Below, in pieces: positions 1 to 6,179 of a DNA stretch of 40,223 nt. The stretch is from positions 1 through 40,223 of the IMG/VR virus record IMGVR_UViG_3300047356_000069; one strand, written 5' to 3'. How positions within the stretch are numbered: position 1 is the first letter of the stretch; each line of letters opens with the position of its first letter. The translations under genes and the position numbers were made by a program. Under the pieces are notes generated by a model, which was not told the DNA's origin, did no database searches, and saw only the letters and a list, made by a program, of their open reading frames with translations. This DNA is from a virus.

Positions 1-250
1 GTTAAACAGAGTGTGGACTTTATTAAGACGCACATTAGCACTGTTCAAGATATTGGACAAATAGCAAGCCAGATTGATGACCTGTTTACAGGTGAGAAAC
101 AAATCCAACAAGCCAGAAACAAAAAGTCTGGTGCAGGACTTGGAGATCAGTTTGGGGTAGATACTGTAGCAAAAGAAGTCATAGATGCTAAACTCGCAGC
201 AGAGAAATTGCAGGAAGTAGCCACTATGGTTGACATGCGTTTTGGTCACG
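1..250. repeat. Contig-end overlap, left copy
   Basis: Bases 1-250 are repeated at 39974-40223 with a single difference (A at 123, G at 40096). The overlap starts and stops inside a coding sequence and preserves its frame, so it reads as redundancy of a circular or circularly permuted assembly rather than the physical terminal repeat of the virion DNA. Unique length is 39,973 bp. Confidence 0.95.
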
Positions 251-462
251 GTACTTGGAAAGGTATTCTAACTGAACGAGCTAAAAGATTACAAGAACAA
301 CGAGAAGCTGAAGCTAAAGCTAGGCGATATAAGATACAGAAAGATAAGGAATTTGAAGAGACTATGAAAACTGTTGTGTTAGTTACTGCTATCCTAATAA
401 TAGCCATAGGTCTTTTTATAACCGTTATGGTTTCTGTAGCGAAAGCGATGAGTTATGTTTAA
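1..462 (+). CDS. Membrane-anchored conserved phage protein (3' part; starts at 39935)
   Basis: The reading frame is open from base 1. Its true start is the ATG at 39935 at the other end of the contig, so the whole protein is about 166 residues, beginning MEPISTALAG. The middle is charged and probably helical (EKLQEV and later KRLQEQREAEAKARR). A single hydrophobic segment near the C terminus (TVVLVTAILIIAIGLFITVM) predicts a C-tail membrane anchor. It lies between a small holin/XhlA-like gene (39722-39925) and a holin-like gene (481-864), so a lysis-related or virion-associated role is possible. I recognise it as a type seen in marine podophages downstream of tail genes, but no function can be assigned. 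Confidence 0.85.
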   Translation, partial: VKQSVDFIKTHISTVQDIGQIASQIDDLFTGEKQIQQARNKKSGAGLGDQFGVDTVAKEVIDAKLAAEKLQEVATMVDMRFGHGTWKGILTERAKRLQEQREAEAKARRYKIQKDKEFEETMKTVVLVTAILIIAIGLFITVMVSVAKAMSYV

Positions 463-480
463 AGTATTAGGACAACAGTT

Positions 481-864
481 ATGATGAGTGTACTACTACA
501 GGGATTGTTTGGCGTAGCCAGCAGTGCCGTGGAAGGCTTTGTTGAGACAAAGAAAGCCAAAGCAAAGCAGAAGTTAGTTAAGATAGAAGCAGAAACCTCT
601 CTTATGGAGAAGAAGATTTCTGGTGAGATTGACTGGGATAAGGCAGCAATAGATGGTGCAAAGGATAGCTGGAAGGATGAGTATTTAACAATTTTGTTCA
701 GCATACCCTTGCTACTTTGTTTCTTGCCCTTTACCGTGGAGTACGTAGAACGAGGCTTTGAGGCTTTGTCTATGACACCTGACTGGTATCGTTATACCTT
801 AGGTATTATCGTATCAGCTAGCTTTGGTATTAAGGGTGCAACTAAAATGTTTGGAAAAAAGTAA
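481..864 (+). CDS. Holin-like protein (3TM gene-transfer-agent holin type)
   Basis: The 127-residue protein has a charged, helical N-terminal half rich in Lys and Glu. Two hydrophobic segments follow (about residues 75-92 and 103-120) with the pattern FLPFTVEYVERGFEAL...TPDWYRYTLGIIVSASFG, which resembles the 'holin of 3TMs' family known from gene transfer agents and phages. Such proteins permeabilise the inner membrane to release the muralytic enzyme. AGGA at 469-472 lies 8 bases before the ATG at 481; a second ATG at 484 is the alternative. The next gene overlaps by one base, so the lysis and packaging genes are probably cotranslated. The family call comes from the C-terminal pattern alone. 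Confidence 0.65.
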   Translation: MMSVLLQGLFGVASSAVEGFVETKKAKAKQKLVKIEAETSLMEKKISGEIDWDKAAIDGAKDSWKDEYLTILFSIPLLLCFLPFTVEYVERGFEALSMTPDWYRYTLGIIVSASFGIKGATKMFGKK

Positions 865-1076
865 TGAAGATACCTACAAAACCTAAAAATACTAATAAGT
901 ATAAAAAAAAAGTAATGCTTGATGGTGATACAGCTTATAACATAGCTAATACTTTATCACAGGGTATGGCTGGTGCTGGTTTAACTGCTGGTGGTTACTA
1001 TGCTAGTAAAGCTATTAAGGGAACTATTAGAGGTTTTAAAAGCATAGGAAAGACTATGGGAAGAAAACCAAAATGA
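864..1076 (+). CDS. Small basic hypothetical protein
   Basis: This is a 70-residue, strongly basic protein (Lys-rich N terminus, C terminus GRKPK). Its centre is rich in Gly and Ala (GMAGAGLTAGGYYASKAIKG), a possible membrane-active or flexible segment. The start overlaps the stop of the holin-like gene by one base and its stop overlaps the start of the small terminase gene by four (ATGA), so it sits in a tightly coupled string. No family is recognised. The overlaps and the absence of competing frames support it being real. Confidence 0.7.
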   Translation: MKIPTKPKNTNKYKKKVMLDGDTAYNIANTLSQGMAGAGLTAGGYYASKAIKGTIRGFKSIGKTMGRKPK

Positions 1077-1288
1077 CAGAAAAAGAACTGATGGATACCT
1101 TGCATGATGCAGTCACTAAAGAACTGCTTATGCGAGTACAGAGTGGAGAAGCAACTGCAAGTGAACTGTCAGTAGCTGTCAAGTTTCTTAAAGACAATGG
1201 TGCTTCTCTTGATGTAATTACAGCAGAAAGTCCTATGGCTAACCTTCTACAAGACCTACCGTTTGAGGTTGGAGAACAGCTACAATGA
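1073..1288 (+). CDS. Terminase small subunit (T7 gp18-like DNA maturase A)
   Basis: The 71-residue protein contains ELLMRVQSGEATASELSVAV followed by KFLKDNGASLDVI, the characteristic pattern of small terminase subunits of T7-like phages. The subunit recognises the packaging site on concatemeric DNA and stimulates the large terminase. At 71 residues it is shorter than T7 gp18 (about 89), lacking mainly the terminal extensions. It is linked by ATGA overlaps to the genes before and after and lies just upstream of the large terminase, the usual T7-like order with a spanin-position gene between them. Identification rests on the motif plus gene order. Confidence 0.8.
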   Translation: MTEKELMDTLHDAVTKELLMRVQSGEATASELSVAVKFLKDNGASLDVITAESPMANLLQDLPFEVGEQLQ

Positions 1289-1575
1289 AACAGGTAGCCC
1301 ACAAGTTAAATGAAAGTTCAGAAGTTACCATACCCCTACGCAACTTAATTAGTATGATTGCCTTTACAGCCGTATCAGTTTGGGTTTATTTCGGGTTGAC
1401 AGAGCGAATTTCTTTTTTAGAACACAATCTTGAATTAGCTATGGCTGAAGTAGAAGAAAACGATCAGTGGATTGATGCTTTTCAGCCACCTAAGAATGTA
1501 CAAGATACTATTGAAAAAGTACACCAGTTAGAAATAGACATAGAAAAAATAAAGTTTGTACTTGGGAATAGATAA
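1285..1575 (+). CDS. Membrane/coiled-coil protein in the position of the Rz-like spanin
   Basis: The 96-residue protein has one hydrophobic segment (about residues 20-40, LISMIAFTAVSVWVYFGL) and then a long acidic coiled-coil-like region (ISFLEHNLELAMAEVEEN and DTIEKVHQLEIDIEKIKFVL). This is inner-membrane spanin (Rz) topology, and the gene lies between the small and large terminase genes, exactly where T7 encodes its Rz-like gp18.5. I looked for an overlapping Rz1-type lipoprotein with a lipobox and did not see one, so the spanin call rests on topology and position. It overlaps both neighbours by 1-4 bases. Confidence 0.5.
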   Translation: MKQVAHKLNESSEVTIPLRNLISMIAFTAVSVWVYFGLTERISFLEHNLELAMAEVEENDQWIDAFQPPKNVQDTIEKVHQLEIDIEKIKFVLGNR

Positions 1576-3245
1576 TGGTTAATGTACCAGAACAACTTAA
1601 AGACTTTAGAAACTTTACATACCTTGTATGGCAGCATTTAGGTCTACCTGAGCCTACTGAGATACAATATGACATAGCACACTATCTTCAGGATAGCCCC
1701 AAGCGTTGTATCATTGAGGCTTTCCGTGGTGTAGGTAAGTCCTACATCACTGCTGCTTACGTAGTACATCAACTACTCCTAGACCCACAGCTAAAGTTTA
1801 TGGTTGTGTCAGCGTCTAAGGCACGTGCTGATGACTTCTCTACATTTACTCAGCGTATCATCATGGAACTCCCTATATGCCAGCATCTGGTTGCTAGAGA
1901 GGGCCAGAGATGGTCTAAGATAGCCTTTGACGTAGCACCTGCTAAAGCCTCTGGTAGCCCCTCAGTGAAGTCTGTAGGAGTCACAGGACAGCTTACAGGT
2001 AGCCGTGCAGACATAATCATTGCTGATGACGTAGAAGTCCCTAATAACTCTATGACACATATGATGCGAGAAAAGCTTGGGGAGACTGTTAAAGAGTTTG
2101 ACGCTGTTTTAAAGCCTGATGGTAAGATTATATACCTTGGTACACCACAGAATGAGATGTCTCTATACAATGCCCTACTAGCACGTGGATACGAGATGAG
2201 AGTATGGCCTGCTAGATACCCTAGCCTAGAACGCGCAGAGAAGGCTTATGGGGGTAGGTTGGCTCCTCTCCTGTATGATTCTATGCAAACTAACCTAGAG
2301 GCCGTGTATGGGCTTCCTACAGACCCTAAACGATTTGATGACACAGACTTACTAGAAAGAGAACTAAGTTATGGTAGAAGTGGCTTTGCTTTGCAATTTA
2401 TGTTGGATACTTCACTATCTGATGCAAACAAATACCCCCTTAAACTAAGTGACTTAATGATCTACTCCTGTGATAAAGATACTGCACCTGAAAAACTAGT
2501 GTATGGTATCTTTAAGCCTCTTAACGAACTGCCCAATGTAGGACTAGCAGGGGACAAGTTCTACGCCCCTGAGGACACCATAGGCAGGGCTAACTACACT
2601 GGTAGTGTTTTAGCCATTGACCCCTCTGGTAGAGGCTCTGACGAGACAGCATACGCTGTTGTTAAGATGTTAAACGGTTTCCTACACGTGGTTGACTGTG
2701 GTGGTGTTGAGGGTGGCTATAGTAATAGTACGCTGCAACATCTAACAGACTTGGCTAAGATACATCAGGTAAACATGGTGTTGGTTGAGAGTAACTTTGG
2801 TGATGGTATGTTTACTGAACTGCTAAAGCCTTACTTACTAAAGACCTATCCTGTGACGATGGAAGAAGTTAGACATAGTAAGCAGAAGGAACACAGAATA
2901 ATAGATACCCTAGAGCCTGTTATGAACCAGCACAGGCTGGTGGTAGACCCTAAGGTAATACAAAAGGACTATGATAGTACTCAACACATGCCACCAGATA
3001 AGGCTGCTAAGTATATGCTAGCCTATCAGATGACACGTATAACAAAACAAAGAGGGGCATTAGCACATGACGATAGACTTGACGTACTTGCTATGGCAGT
3101 GCAGTACTGGTCAGACCAGATGGCTGCTGATGCAGATACAGAGATACGAACAAGAAAAGAAGAATTACTTGAGGAAGAACTAGACAAGTTTATGGATGGT
3201 TTTAACTTTGGAAATAAACCTAGAGAATCCTTAGGGTTTTTCTAA
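1575..3245 (+). CDS. Terminase large subunit (T7 gp19-like)
   Basis: This 556-residue ATPase-nuclease packages DNA into the prohead. Walker A is AFRGVGKS at residues 49-56, followed by ITAAYVVHQLL. The segment VTGQLTGSRADIIIADDVEV matches the T7 gp19 stretch ending in the Walker B acidic residues. The C-terminal RNase H-like nuclease domain begins at VLAIDPSGRGSDETAYAVV. Near the end, AHDDRLDVLAMAVQYW is another family pattern. Length is close to T7 gp19 (586 residues). The start overlaps the preceding stop by one base (TAATG). The stop codon lies inside the first copy of the proposed phage promoter, so late transcription ends and restarts here. Confidence 0.97.
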   Translation: MVNVPEQLKDFRNFTYLVWQHLGLPEPTEIQYDIAHYLQDSPKRCIIEAFRGVGKSYITAAYVVHQLLLDPQLKFMVVSASKARADDFSTFTQRIIMELPICQHLVAREGQRWSKIAFDVAPAKASGSPSVKSVGVTGQLTGSRADIIIADDVEVPNNSMTHMMREKLGETVKEFDAVLKPDGKIIYLGTPQNEMSLYNALLARGYEMRVWPARYPSLERAEKAYGGRLAPLLYDSMQTNLEAVYGLPTDPKRFDDTDLLERELSYGRSGFALQFMLDTSLSDANKYPLKLSDLMIYSCDKDTAPEKLVYGIFKPLNELPNVGLAGDKFYAPEDTIGRANYTGSVLAIDPSGRGSDETAYAVVKMLNGFLHVVDCGGVEGGYSNSTLQHLTDLAKIHQVNMVLVESNFGDGMFTELLKPYLLKTYPVTMEEVRHSKQKEHRIIDTLEPVMNQHRLVVDPKVIQKDYDSTQHMPPDKAAKYMLAYQMTRITKQRGALAHDDRLDVLAMAVQYWSDQMAADADTEIRTRKEELLEEELDKFMDGFNFGNKPRESLGFF

Positions 3246-3260
3246 CCTGTACCTCTTAGG
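3241..3260 (+). promoter_or_regulatory. Candidate phage RNAP promoter, copy 1
   Basis: TCTAACCTGTACCTCTTAGG overlaps the terminase stop codon. Its first 14 bases are identical to the copy behind the RNAP gene (9452) and differ at one base from the copy behind the RNR gene (18123). The spacing from the conserved 5' end to the first G resembles T7-class promoters. It would drive transcription across the long non-coding region, possibly for replication priming or early genes. Confidence 0.6.
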
Positions 3261-3280
3261 CTAGACCCCTGTTACATAGT

Positions 3281-3326
3281 ATAGTATAGGTATATGTTAA
3301 AATATGTTTAACTATACCTTTACTAT
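3281..3326. repeat. Long AT-rich inverted repeat
   Basis: The left arm 3281-3301 and the right arm 3307-3326 are almost perfectly complementary. The inner part is GTTAAA/TTTAAC and the outer part ATAGTATAGGTATA/TATACCTTTACTAT, with one bulged T and one mismatch around a 5-base loop. It has no U-tract and almost no G+C, so it is not a typical intrinsic terminator. It lies 40 bases behind the promoter-like copy downstream of the terminase gene. Possible roles are a protein-binding dyad, a replication or packaging element, or an RNA-processing hairpin. Confidence 0.75.
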
Positions 3327-3407
3327 GTTATGCTTTGTGTAACACAGACGTTGTAGTTATTCTAATAGAGGAGTAACACAACCGTGCTAAAAGAATAAGG
3401 CAAAGAT

Positions 3408-3596
3408 ATGGAAGTAATATGGACACTATTATTAACTGTGTGTATGGATAACGGATGTTTAACACAAGATATACAGTGGTTTGAAGATAAACAAGAATGT
3501 ATTAAAATGAAAGTAGTACATGAGGATATACTTCCTGACGGACATTGGAAGACAGTGGACTACAAGTGTACTATTAAAGGATCACTAGAGATTTAA
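3408..3596 (+). CDS. Small cysteine-containing hypothetical protein
   Basis: The 62-residue protein has a short hydrophobic N terminus (VIWTLLLTVC) and then a soluble part with four cysteines in all (C12, C17, C31, C53) and a conserved-looking WFEDKQECIKMK segment. Exported or membrane-attached topology is plausible. It lies alone after the terminase gene, where T7 encodes gp19.5, but shows no clear similarity to it. The ribosome-binding site (AAGG, about 9 bases upstream) is weak. No function is recognised. Confidence 0.6.
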   Translation: MEVIWTLLLTVCMDNGCLTQDIQWFEDKQECIKMKVVHEDILPDGHWKTVDYKCTIKGSLEI

Positions 3597-3599
3597 ATT

Positions 3600-3628
3600 T
3601 TGCTAAAAAATCTGAGGGGGTATATAAT
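3600..3628 (+). promoter_or_regulatory. Candidate host sigma70-type early promoter
   Basis: TTGCTA (3600-3605), a 17-base spacer and a perfect TATAAT (3623-3628) point toward the early genes. The -10 box lies inside the loop of an inverted repeat (GAGGGGGT 3614-3621 with ACCCCCTC 3646-3653), so a protein binding the dyad, or a hairpin in single-stranded DNA, could affect initiation. This is the best host-type promoter I can see in the window. Confidence 0.6.
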
Positions 3629-3653
3629 AGGATAGAACGCGTGACACCCCCTC
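3614..3653. repeat. GC-rich inverted repeat around the early promoter -10 box
   Basis: GAGGGGGT (3614-3621) pairs perfectly with ACCCCCTC (3646-3653) across 24 bases that include TATAAT. A second perfect 6-base dyad, CGCGTG (3638-3643) with CACGCG (3656-3661), is interleaved. Neither is followed by a T run, so termination is unlikely and an operator-like or packaging-site role fits better. Confidence 0.6.
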
Positions 3654-3700
3654 GACACGCGCAACCTTTTAGTATAACACACTTCACCATGGTTTGTCAA

Positions 3701-3790
3701 TGTCAAACATTTGACAACAGTGTCAAACATATGACGCCTGAGTGTTGCAGATGTGCAACATGTGTGACATTTGTGCAACATGTTTGTGTC
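3701..3790. repeat. Iteron-like repeats with 20-bp period
   Basis: TGTCAAACAT occurs at 3701 and 3721. TGTGCAACATGT occurs at 3752 and 3772. Both pairs are exactly 20 bases apart. Related dyads are TGTCAAA/TTTGACA (3701-3716) and TGTTGCA/TGCAACA (3743-3760), and a related TGTGTGACAT begins at 3761. A 20-base period puts the sites on the same face of the helix. A strongly AT-rich tract follows, the arrangement expected for an origin or for terminal short repeats such as those beside the T7 terminal redundancy. Confidence 0.6.
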
Positions 3791-4043
3791 TCTCTCTATC
3801 TATTTTTTTGCTATACTTATTATATGCGAAACAATTTTTAACACTATCAAACTTTCTTTCTAATTTTTTCAACTACTTATCATTTTTTATCTATTTTTTT
3901 GCATTTTGTTGTTGCTATACATTTTGCTTTGTGCTTAACTCTAAGCATCAAAGGACGCACTGCCAAGGCAGACAATCTTGATAGGGCAAAAGAAAGCGCA
4001 AAAGAGATACGTTCAACCTTGCTAGCCCATTCTAAAAAAGAGT

Positions 4044-4072
4044 TTGACAACCTAAACAGAATACACTAGTCT
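4044..4072 (+). promoter_or_regulatory. Possible second early promoter
   Basis: A consensus -35 box TTGACA (4044-4049) is followed after 17 bases by TAGTCT (4067-4072), a weak -10 box. It lies 36 bases before the first early gene. The weak -10 keeps confidence low. Confidence 0.35.
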
Positions 4073-4107
4073 TTAACAATCGAAACAAACAAAAGAAAGA
4101 TAAACAA

Positions 4108-4311
4108 ATGAAAACCAAAACATTTAAAATCATGGGTAAGACACTAGCAGTTTATGGGTATCGTCCAAGAGTAGCAAAGAACCGCTTTGGTGTCGGCAAG
4201 GGTAGCACGTTTATGGGCTTGCATTTCGGTAAGCAATCACACTACCTATCACTACCAGCCTTGGCTAATCGCAAGTTTGGTGGCAGCCAAGATATAACAA
4301 ACGTAGCGTAG
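4108..4311 (+). CDS. Early hypothetical protein
   Basis: The 67-residue basic protein has many aromatic and Gly residues (LAVYGYRPRVAKNRFGVGKG, HFGKQSHYLSLP). It is the first gene of the early region, downstream of the candidate host promoters, where T7-like phages place host-takeover proteins. It has no recognised domain, no membrane segment and only a weak purine-rich ribosome-binding site. Function unknown. Confidence 0.65.
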   Translation: MKTKTFKIMGKTLAVYGYRPRVAKNRFGVGKGSTFMGLHFGKQSHYLSLPALANRKFGGSQDITNVA

Positions 4312-4326
4312 TTGACAATCTATTCG

Positions 4327-4359
4327 GGTGGTGGTAGACCCTTAGCTATCACCACCACC
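4327..4359 (+). terminator. Hairpin between early genes (possible weak terminator)
   Basis: GGTGGTGGT (4327-4335) pairs perfectly with ACCACCACC (4351-4359), with a possible TAG/CTA extension inside the loop. An A-rich rather than U-rich stretch follows, so it may be an RNA-processing or mRNA-stabilising hairpin instead of a terminator. Confidence 0.35.
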
Positions 4360-4375
4360 AACAAAAGGGCTTGAC

Positions 4376-4486
4376 ATGTTAGACTTTATTATCGTATTTA
4401 CATTCGTGCTAGGCACAACAGGCTTTGCCTTGTATCTAGCTAGCATGATTGCTGCAATCTGTAACGACTATTTCAAGGGAGAATAA
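4376..4486 (+). CDS. 36-residue single-pass membrane protein
   Basis: The frame encodes 36 residues, MLDFIIVFTFVLG followed by TTGFALYLASMIAAICN, almost all of it one hydrophobic segment, with a charged tail DYFKGE. GGGC in AAAAGGGCTTGAC provides a ribosome-binding site 6-8 bases before the ATG. The gene ends 4 bases before the next start. Small membrane proteins are common in phage early regions. Function unknown. Confidence 0.6.
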   Translation: MLDFIIVFTFVLGTTGFALYLASMIAAICNDYFKGE

Positions 4487-4490
4487 GACA

Positions 4491-4715
4491 ATGGCAAAAG
4501 GTTACAACGGTTATCCATCATGGAACGCATGGAACGTATCACTTTGGATTAACAATGATGAAGAATTGTATCGGATGGCATATCGTGCCGTGAATGAATT
4601 AGGATATATCAACGGTCATAAATTATTATGTGCAAAGTGGCTTGACAATACTACGCCGGATGGTGCAAAGTTCAACAAGCGTTCAATCAAACTAGCAATC
4701 AGGGATATAGTATAA
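4491..4715 (+). CDS. Early phage protein with WNxWNVSLW motif (DUF7249-like)
   Basis: The 74-residue protein begins MAKGYNGYPSWNAWNVSLWI, a pattern seen in a widespread small phage family of unknown function (I recall it as DUF7249). It contains several Trp and Tyr residues and a C-terminal basic helix (NKRSIKLAIRDIV). ATG 4491 is chosen because AAGGGAGAA lies just upstream; an in-frame TTG at 4449 would add residues inside the preceding gene. The stop overlaps the next start by one base (TAATG). Confidence 0.75.
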   Translation: MAKGYNGYPSWNAWNVSLWINNDEELYRMAYRAVNELGYINGHKLLCAKWLDNTTPDGAKFNKRSIKLAIRDIV

Positions 4716-5164
4716 TGAGACAAGTCAGTAAATATTCAGCTTTCGCCTTTCTTGATCGTATCGTGAAAAGAACAGGTAAGAACACAGAAATCACACGCAC
4801 TGGATTTGTTGAGACTAACAACAAAACAGGTGAGACAACGACAAGCGAAGCCTTCTACATGCAGTTACATGGTAATAGCATCGCCTGTCTACAACCAACT
4901 GAAGGTGGCTATAATGTCAAACGATCCAAGGCTGTCCATATAACCTTGGCAGGATGGAACACAGTAACGACACGCGAAAGGCTCAACACGTTGCTGCGTG
5001 TAATGGGAAAGAGTAACTTGCACATCGTCCAACATAAGCACAAGCCATGCCTTGCCACCTTTGAAGGTAACAAGAGATTGCTTCATCCTCTTAATGACCA
5101 ACGCTGGTATGATGTAACAGAACTGGAACATATCGCACATGCCATGCGAGTGGAGGCAAAATAA
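4715..5164 (+). CDS. Early hypothetical protein
   Basis: A 149-residue soluble, basic protein (KRTGKNTEITRTGFVE, NTVTTRERLNTLLRVM, HIVQHKHKPCLATFEGNKRL). It has no membrane segment and no family I recognise. Its start overlaps the previous stop by one base, so it is translationally coupled to the WNxWNV protein. The Arg/Lys-rich composition could suit nucleic-acid binding, but that is a guess. Confidence 0.75.
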   Translation: MRQVSKYSAFAFLDRIVKRTGKNTEITRTGFVETNNKTGETTTSEAFYMQLHGNSIACLQPTEGGYNVKRSKAVHITLAGWNTVTTRERLNTLLRVMGKSNLHIVQHKHKPCLATFEGNKRLLHPLNDQRWYDVTELEHIAHAMRVEAK

Positions 5165-5251
5165 AAAAAAAAACGATTGACGCTACAATAATATGATGGT
5201 ATCAATCGTCTACTAGATAACACAACAACAACAGAAAGAGAATACAACACC
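5164..5251 (+). promoter_or_regulatory. Possible promoter with overlapping operator-like dyad
   Basis: A run of A (5164-5173) precedes TTGACG (5177-5182), a 17-base spacer and TATCAA (5200-5205), a moderate sigma70-type match upstream of the gene at 5252. A perfect 7-base dyad, CGATTGA (5174-5180) and TCAATCG (5202-5208), overlaps both boxes, as would be expected if a dimeric repressor or activator bound there. Confidence 0.4.
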
Positions 5252-5392
5252 ATGCAACAGGTAGTTTCACAAAACAAAACAGACTTAACAAACGAAATCT
5301 TTGACGTACTGATTGAGTACCTAACACAAGAAGAAGCAAGCTACGCAGCCGACAAGCTGGCAGACATAGCACTAGACAAGAAGGGGGGCTAG
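5252..5392 (+). CDS. 46-residue acidic early protein
   Basis: The frame encodes 46 residues: MQQVVSQNKTDLTNEIFDVL, then IEYLTQEEASYAADKLADIA and a LDKKGG tail. It looks like two short amphipathic helices. The gene lies 44 bases downstream of the possible promoter at 5177-5205 and ends 2 bases before the next ATG, with its GGGGGG acting as ribosome-binding site for that gene. Function unknown. Confidence 0.6.
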   Translation: MQQVVSQNKTDLTNEIFDVLIEYLTQEEASYAADKLADIALDKKGG

Positions 5393-5394
5393 TC

Positions 5395-5604
5395 ATGGGT
5401 ATGTACATAGACACGGCCTATCCAGACATAACACAAGACGCAAGGCTTGCTAGTATTCTAACCAAGATGAAGGCATTGCAAGTCCAGATAGAAGATGCTG
5501 AGTGGGAAGGCATGGCATCACAGGATGTAGTAAACATGAGGCAACAGCTATCAGGTCTAAAGGCTAGGCATAATGATGGCGCAACATATGAACCACTGTT
5601 TTGA
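5395..5604 (+). CDS. Early hypothetical protein, predicted coiled coil
   Basis: The 69-residue protein has a long helical centre with heptad-like hydrophobics (ASILTKMKALQVQIEDAEWE and VVNMRQQLSGLKARH), suggesting a small dimeric coiled coil. A strong ribosome-binding site (AAGGGGGG) precedes the ATG. No known family is recognised. It is one of a run of closely packed early genes. Confidence 0.7.
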   Translation: MGMYIDTAYPDITQDARLASILTKMKALQVQIEDAEWEGMASQDVVNMRQQLSGLKARHNDGATYEPLF

Positions 5605-5616
5605 GAGGGCTTGACA

Positions 5617-5847
5617 ATGATAACACCTAGACCACCAGAAAAAACATGGGCAAATGCCAAGCTATATAGGTGTGACCTATACGATTCACGCTGGCCTGTG
5701 TGTGGCACTCGCCTTGTATGGGTTAACGTAGGCTGGAAGTGGGTAAGACTATGCACACCAGTACAGCATGACAAGTGGAAGATCAGACGCAGTGAGTGGG
5801 ATAAGATACCACATGAACTATTTGTAAGGGAACAACACAATGGATAA
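5617..5847 (+). CDS. Early hypothetical protein rich in Trp and Arg
   Basis: The 76-residue protein has many Trp and Arg residues (WPVCGTRLVWVNVGWKWVRL and KWKIRRSEWDKIPHELF). ATG 5617 is preferred because GAGAGGG lies about 8 bases upstream; an in-frame TTG at 5611 is too close to that site. The short pre-start sequence GGGCTTGACA also precedes the gene at 4376, so the two leaders look alike. It overlaps the next gene by 8 bases. Function unknown. Confidence 0.65.
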   Translation: MITPRPPEKTWANAKLYRCDLYDSRWPVCGTRLVWVNVGWKWVRLCTPVQHDKWKIRRSEWDKIPHELFVREQHNG

Positions 5848-6145
5848 ACAACTACACCTATACCTAATGGATGATGTAGGCAATGACTACATGCTATCAC
5901 TAGCTTACATAGATGGTGAACATTCCATCACACTACTGAAAGCCTATGATGACAGGGGCAACAGCTACGTCACACAAGGCAAGCCATTCCATACCGATAA
6001 TCTGGATGAGTATTTTCAGGTGATCCATGATGCCTATGATGGTGAGTTTTCTATCTTTCTTAATCATTATGAGATAGAGCTTGACAGTAGTAATGATAAC
6101 GTGGTAAGTCTGGTGGTAGACAATGAAGATAACACCAGTACATAA
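5840..6145 (+). CDS. Acidic early hypothetical protein
   Basis: The 101-residue protein is strongly acidic (VIHDAYDGEFSIFLNHYEIE and DSSNDNVVSLVVDNEDN) and mostly beta-like in pattern. Small acidic early proteins of T7-like phages often inhibit host nucleic-acid-binding enzymes (DNA mimics such as Ocr are an example), but no sequence similarity was seen, so this is only a possibility. It overlaps the previous gene by 8 bases. Confidence 0.7.
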   Translation: MDKQLHLYLMDDVGNDYMLSLAYIDGEHSITLLKAYDDRGNSYVTQGKPFHTDNLDEYFQVIHDAYDGEFSIFLNHYEIELDSSNDNVVSLVVDNEDNTST

Positions 6146-6179
6146 GGCAGTGATGCAATCAAGAAGAAGGGGTAGCACA

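Larger units (their letters stand above)
3597..4107. other. Non-coding control region ahead of the early genes
   Basis: About 510 bases without a convincing gene. In order it holds a sigma70-type promoter (3600-3628), a GC-rich hairpin (3614-3653), a roughly 20-bp-period repeat block (3701-3790), a very AT-rich tract with long T runs (about 3790-3930) and a second possible promoter (4044-4072). By synteny with T7 this is where the physical genome ends and the early promoters should lie. A stretch at 3944-4066 reads like coding sequence (IKGRTAKADNLDRAKESAKE...) but has no ATG or GTG start and no ribosome-binding site, so it may be a gene remnant. Confidence 0.75.

Noticed and set aside
1-250. 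The end overlap as the biological direct terminal repeat.
   Set aside because: It begins and ends in the middle of a coding gene, away from the terminase/early border where T7-type ends lie. Assembly redundancy explains it better.
1285-1575. Rz1-type lipoprotein nested in the spanin-like gene.
   Set aside because: The other + frames contain early stops and no lipobox.
3641-3981. Two overlapping + frames of 66 and 79 codons in the control region.
   Set aside because: Composition is dominated by Cys, Phe, Leu and His from T-rich DNA and repeats, with no ribosome-binding site. They cover the repeat block and AT tract.
5418-5900. 160-codon open frame on the - strand.
   Set aside because: Shadow of the early genes 5395-5847. 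Rich in His, Ser and Cys, and no start signal.
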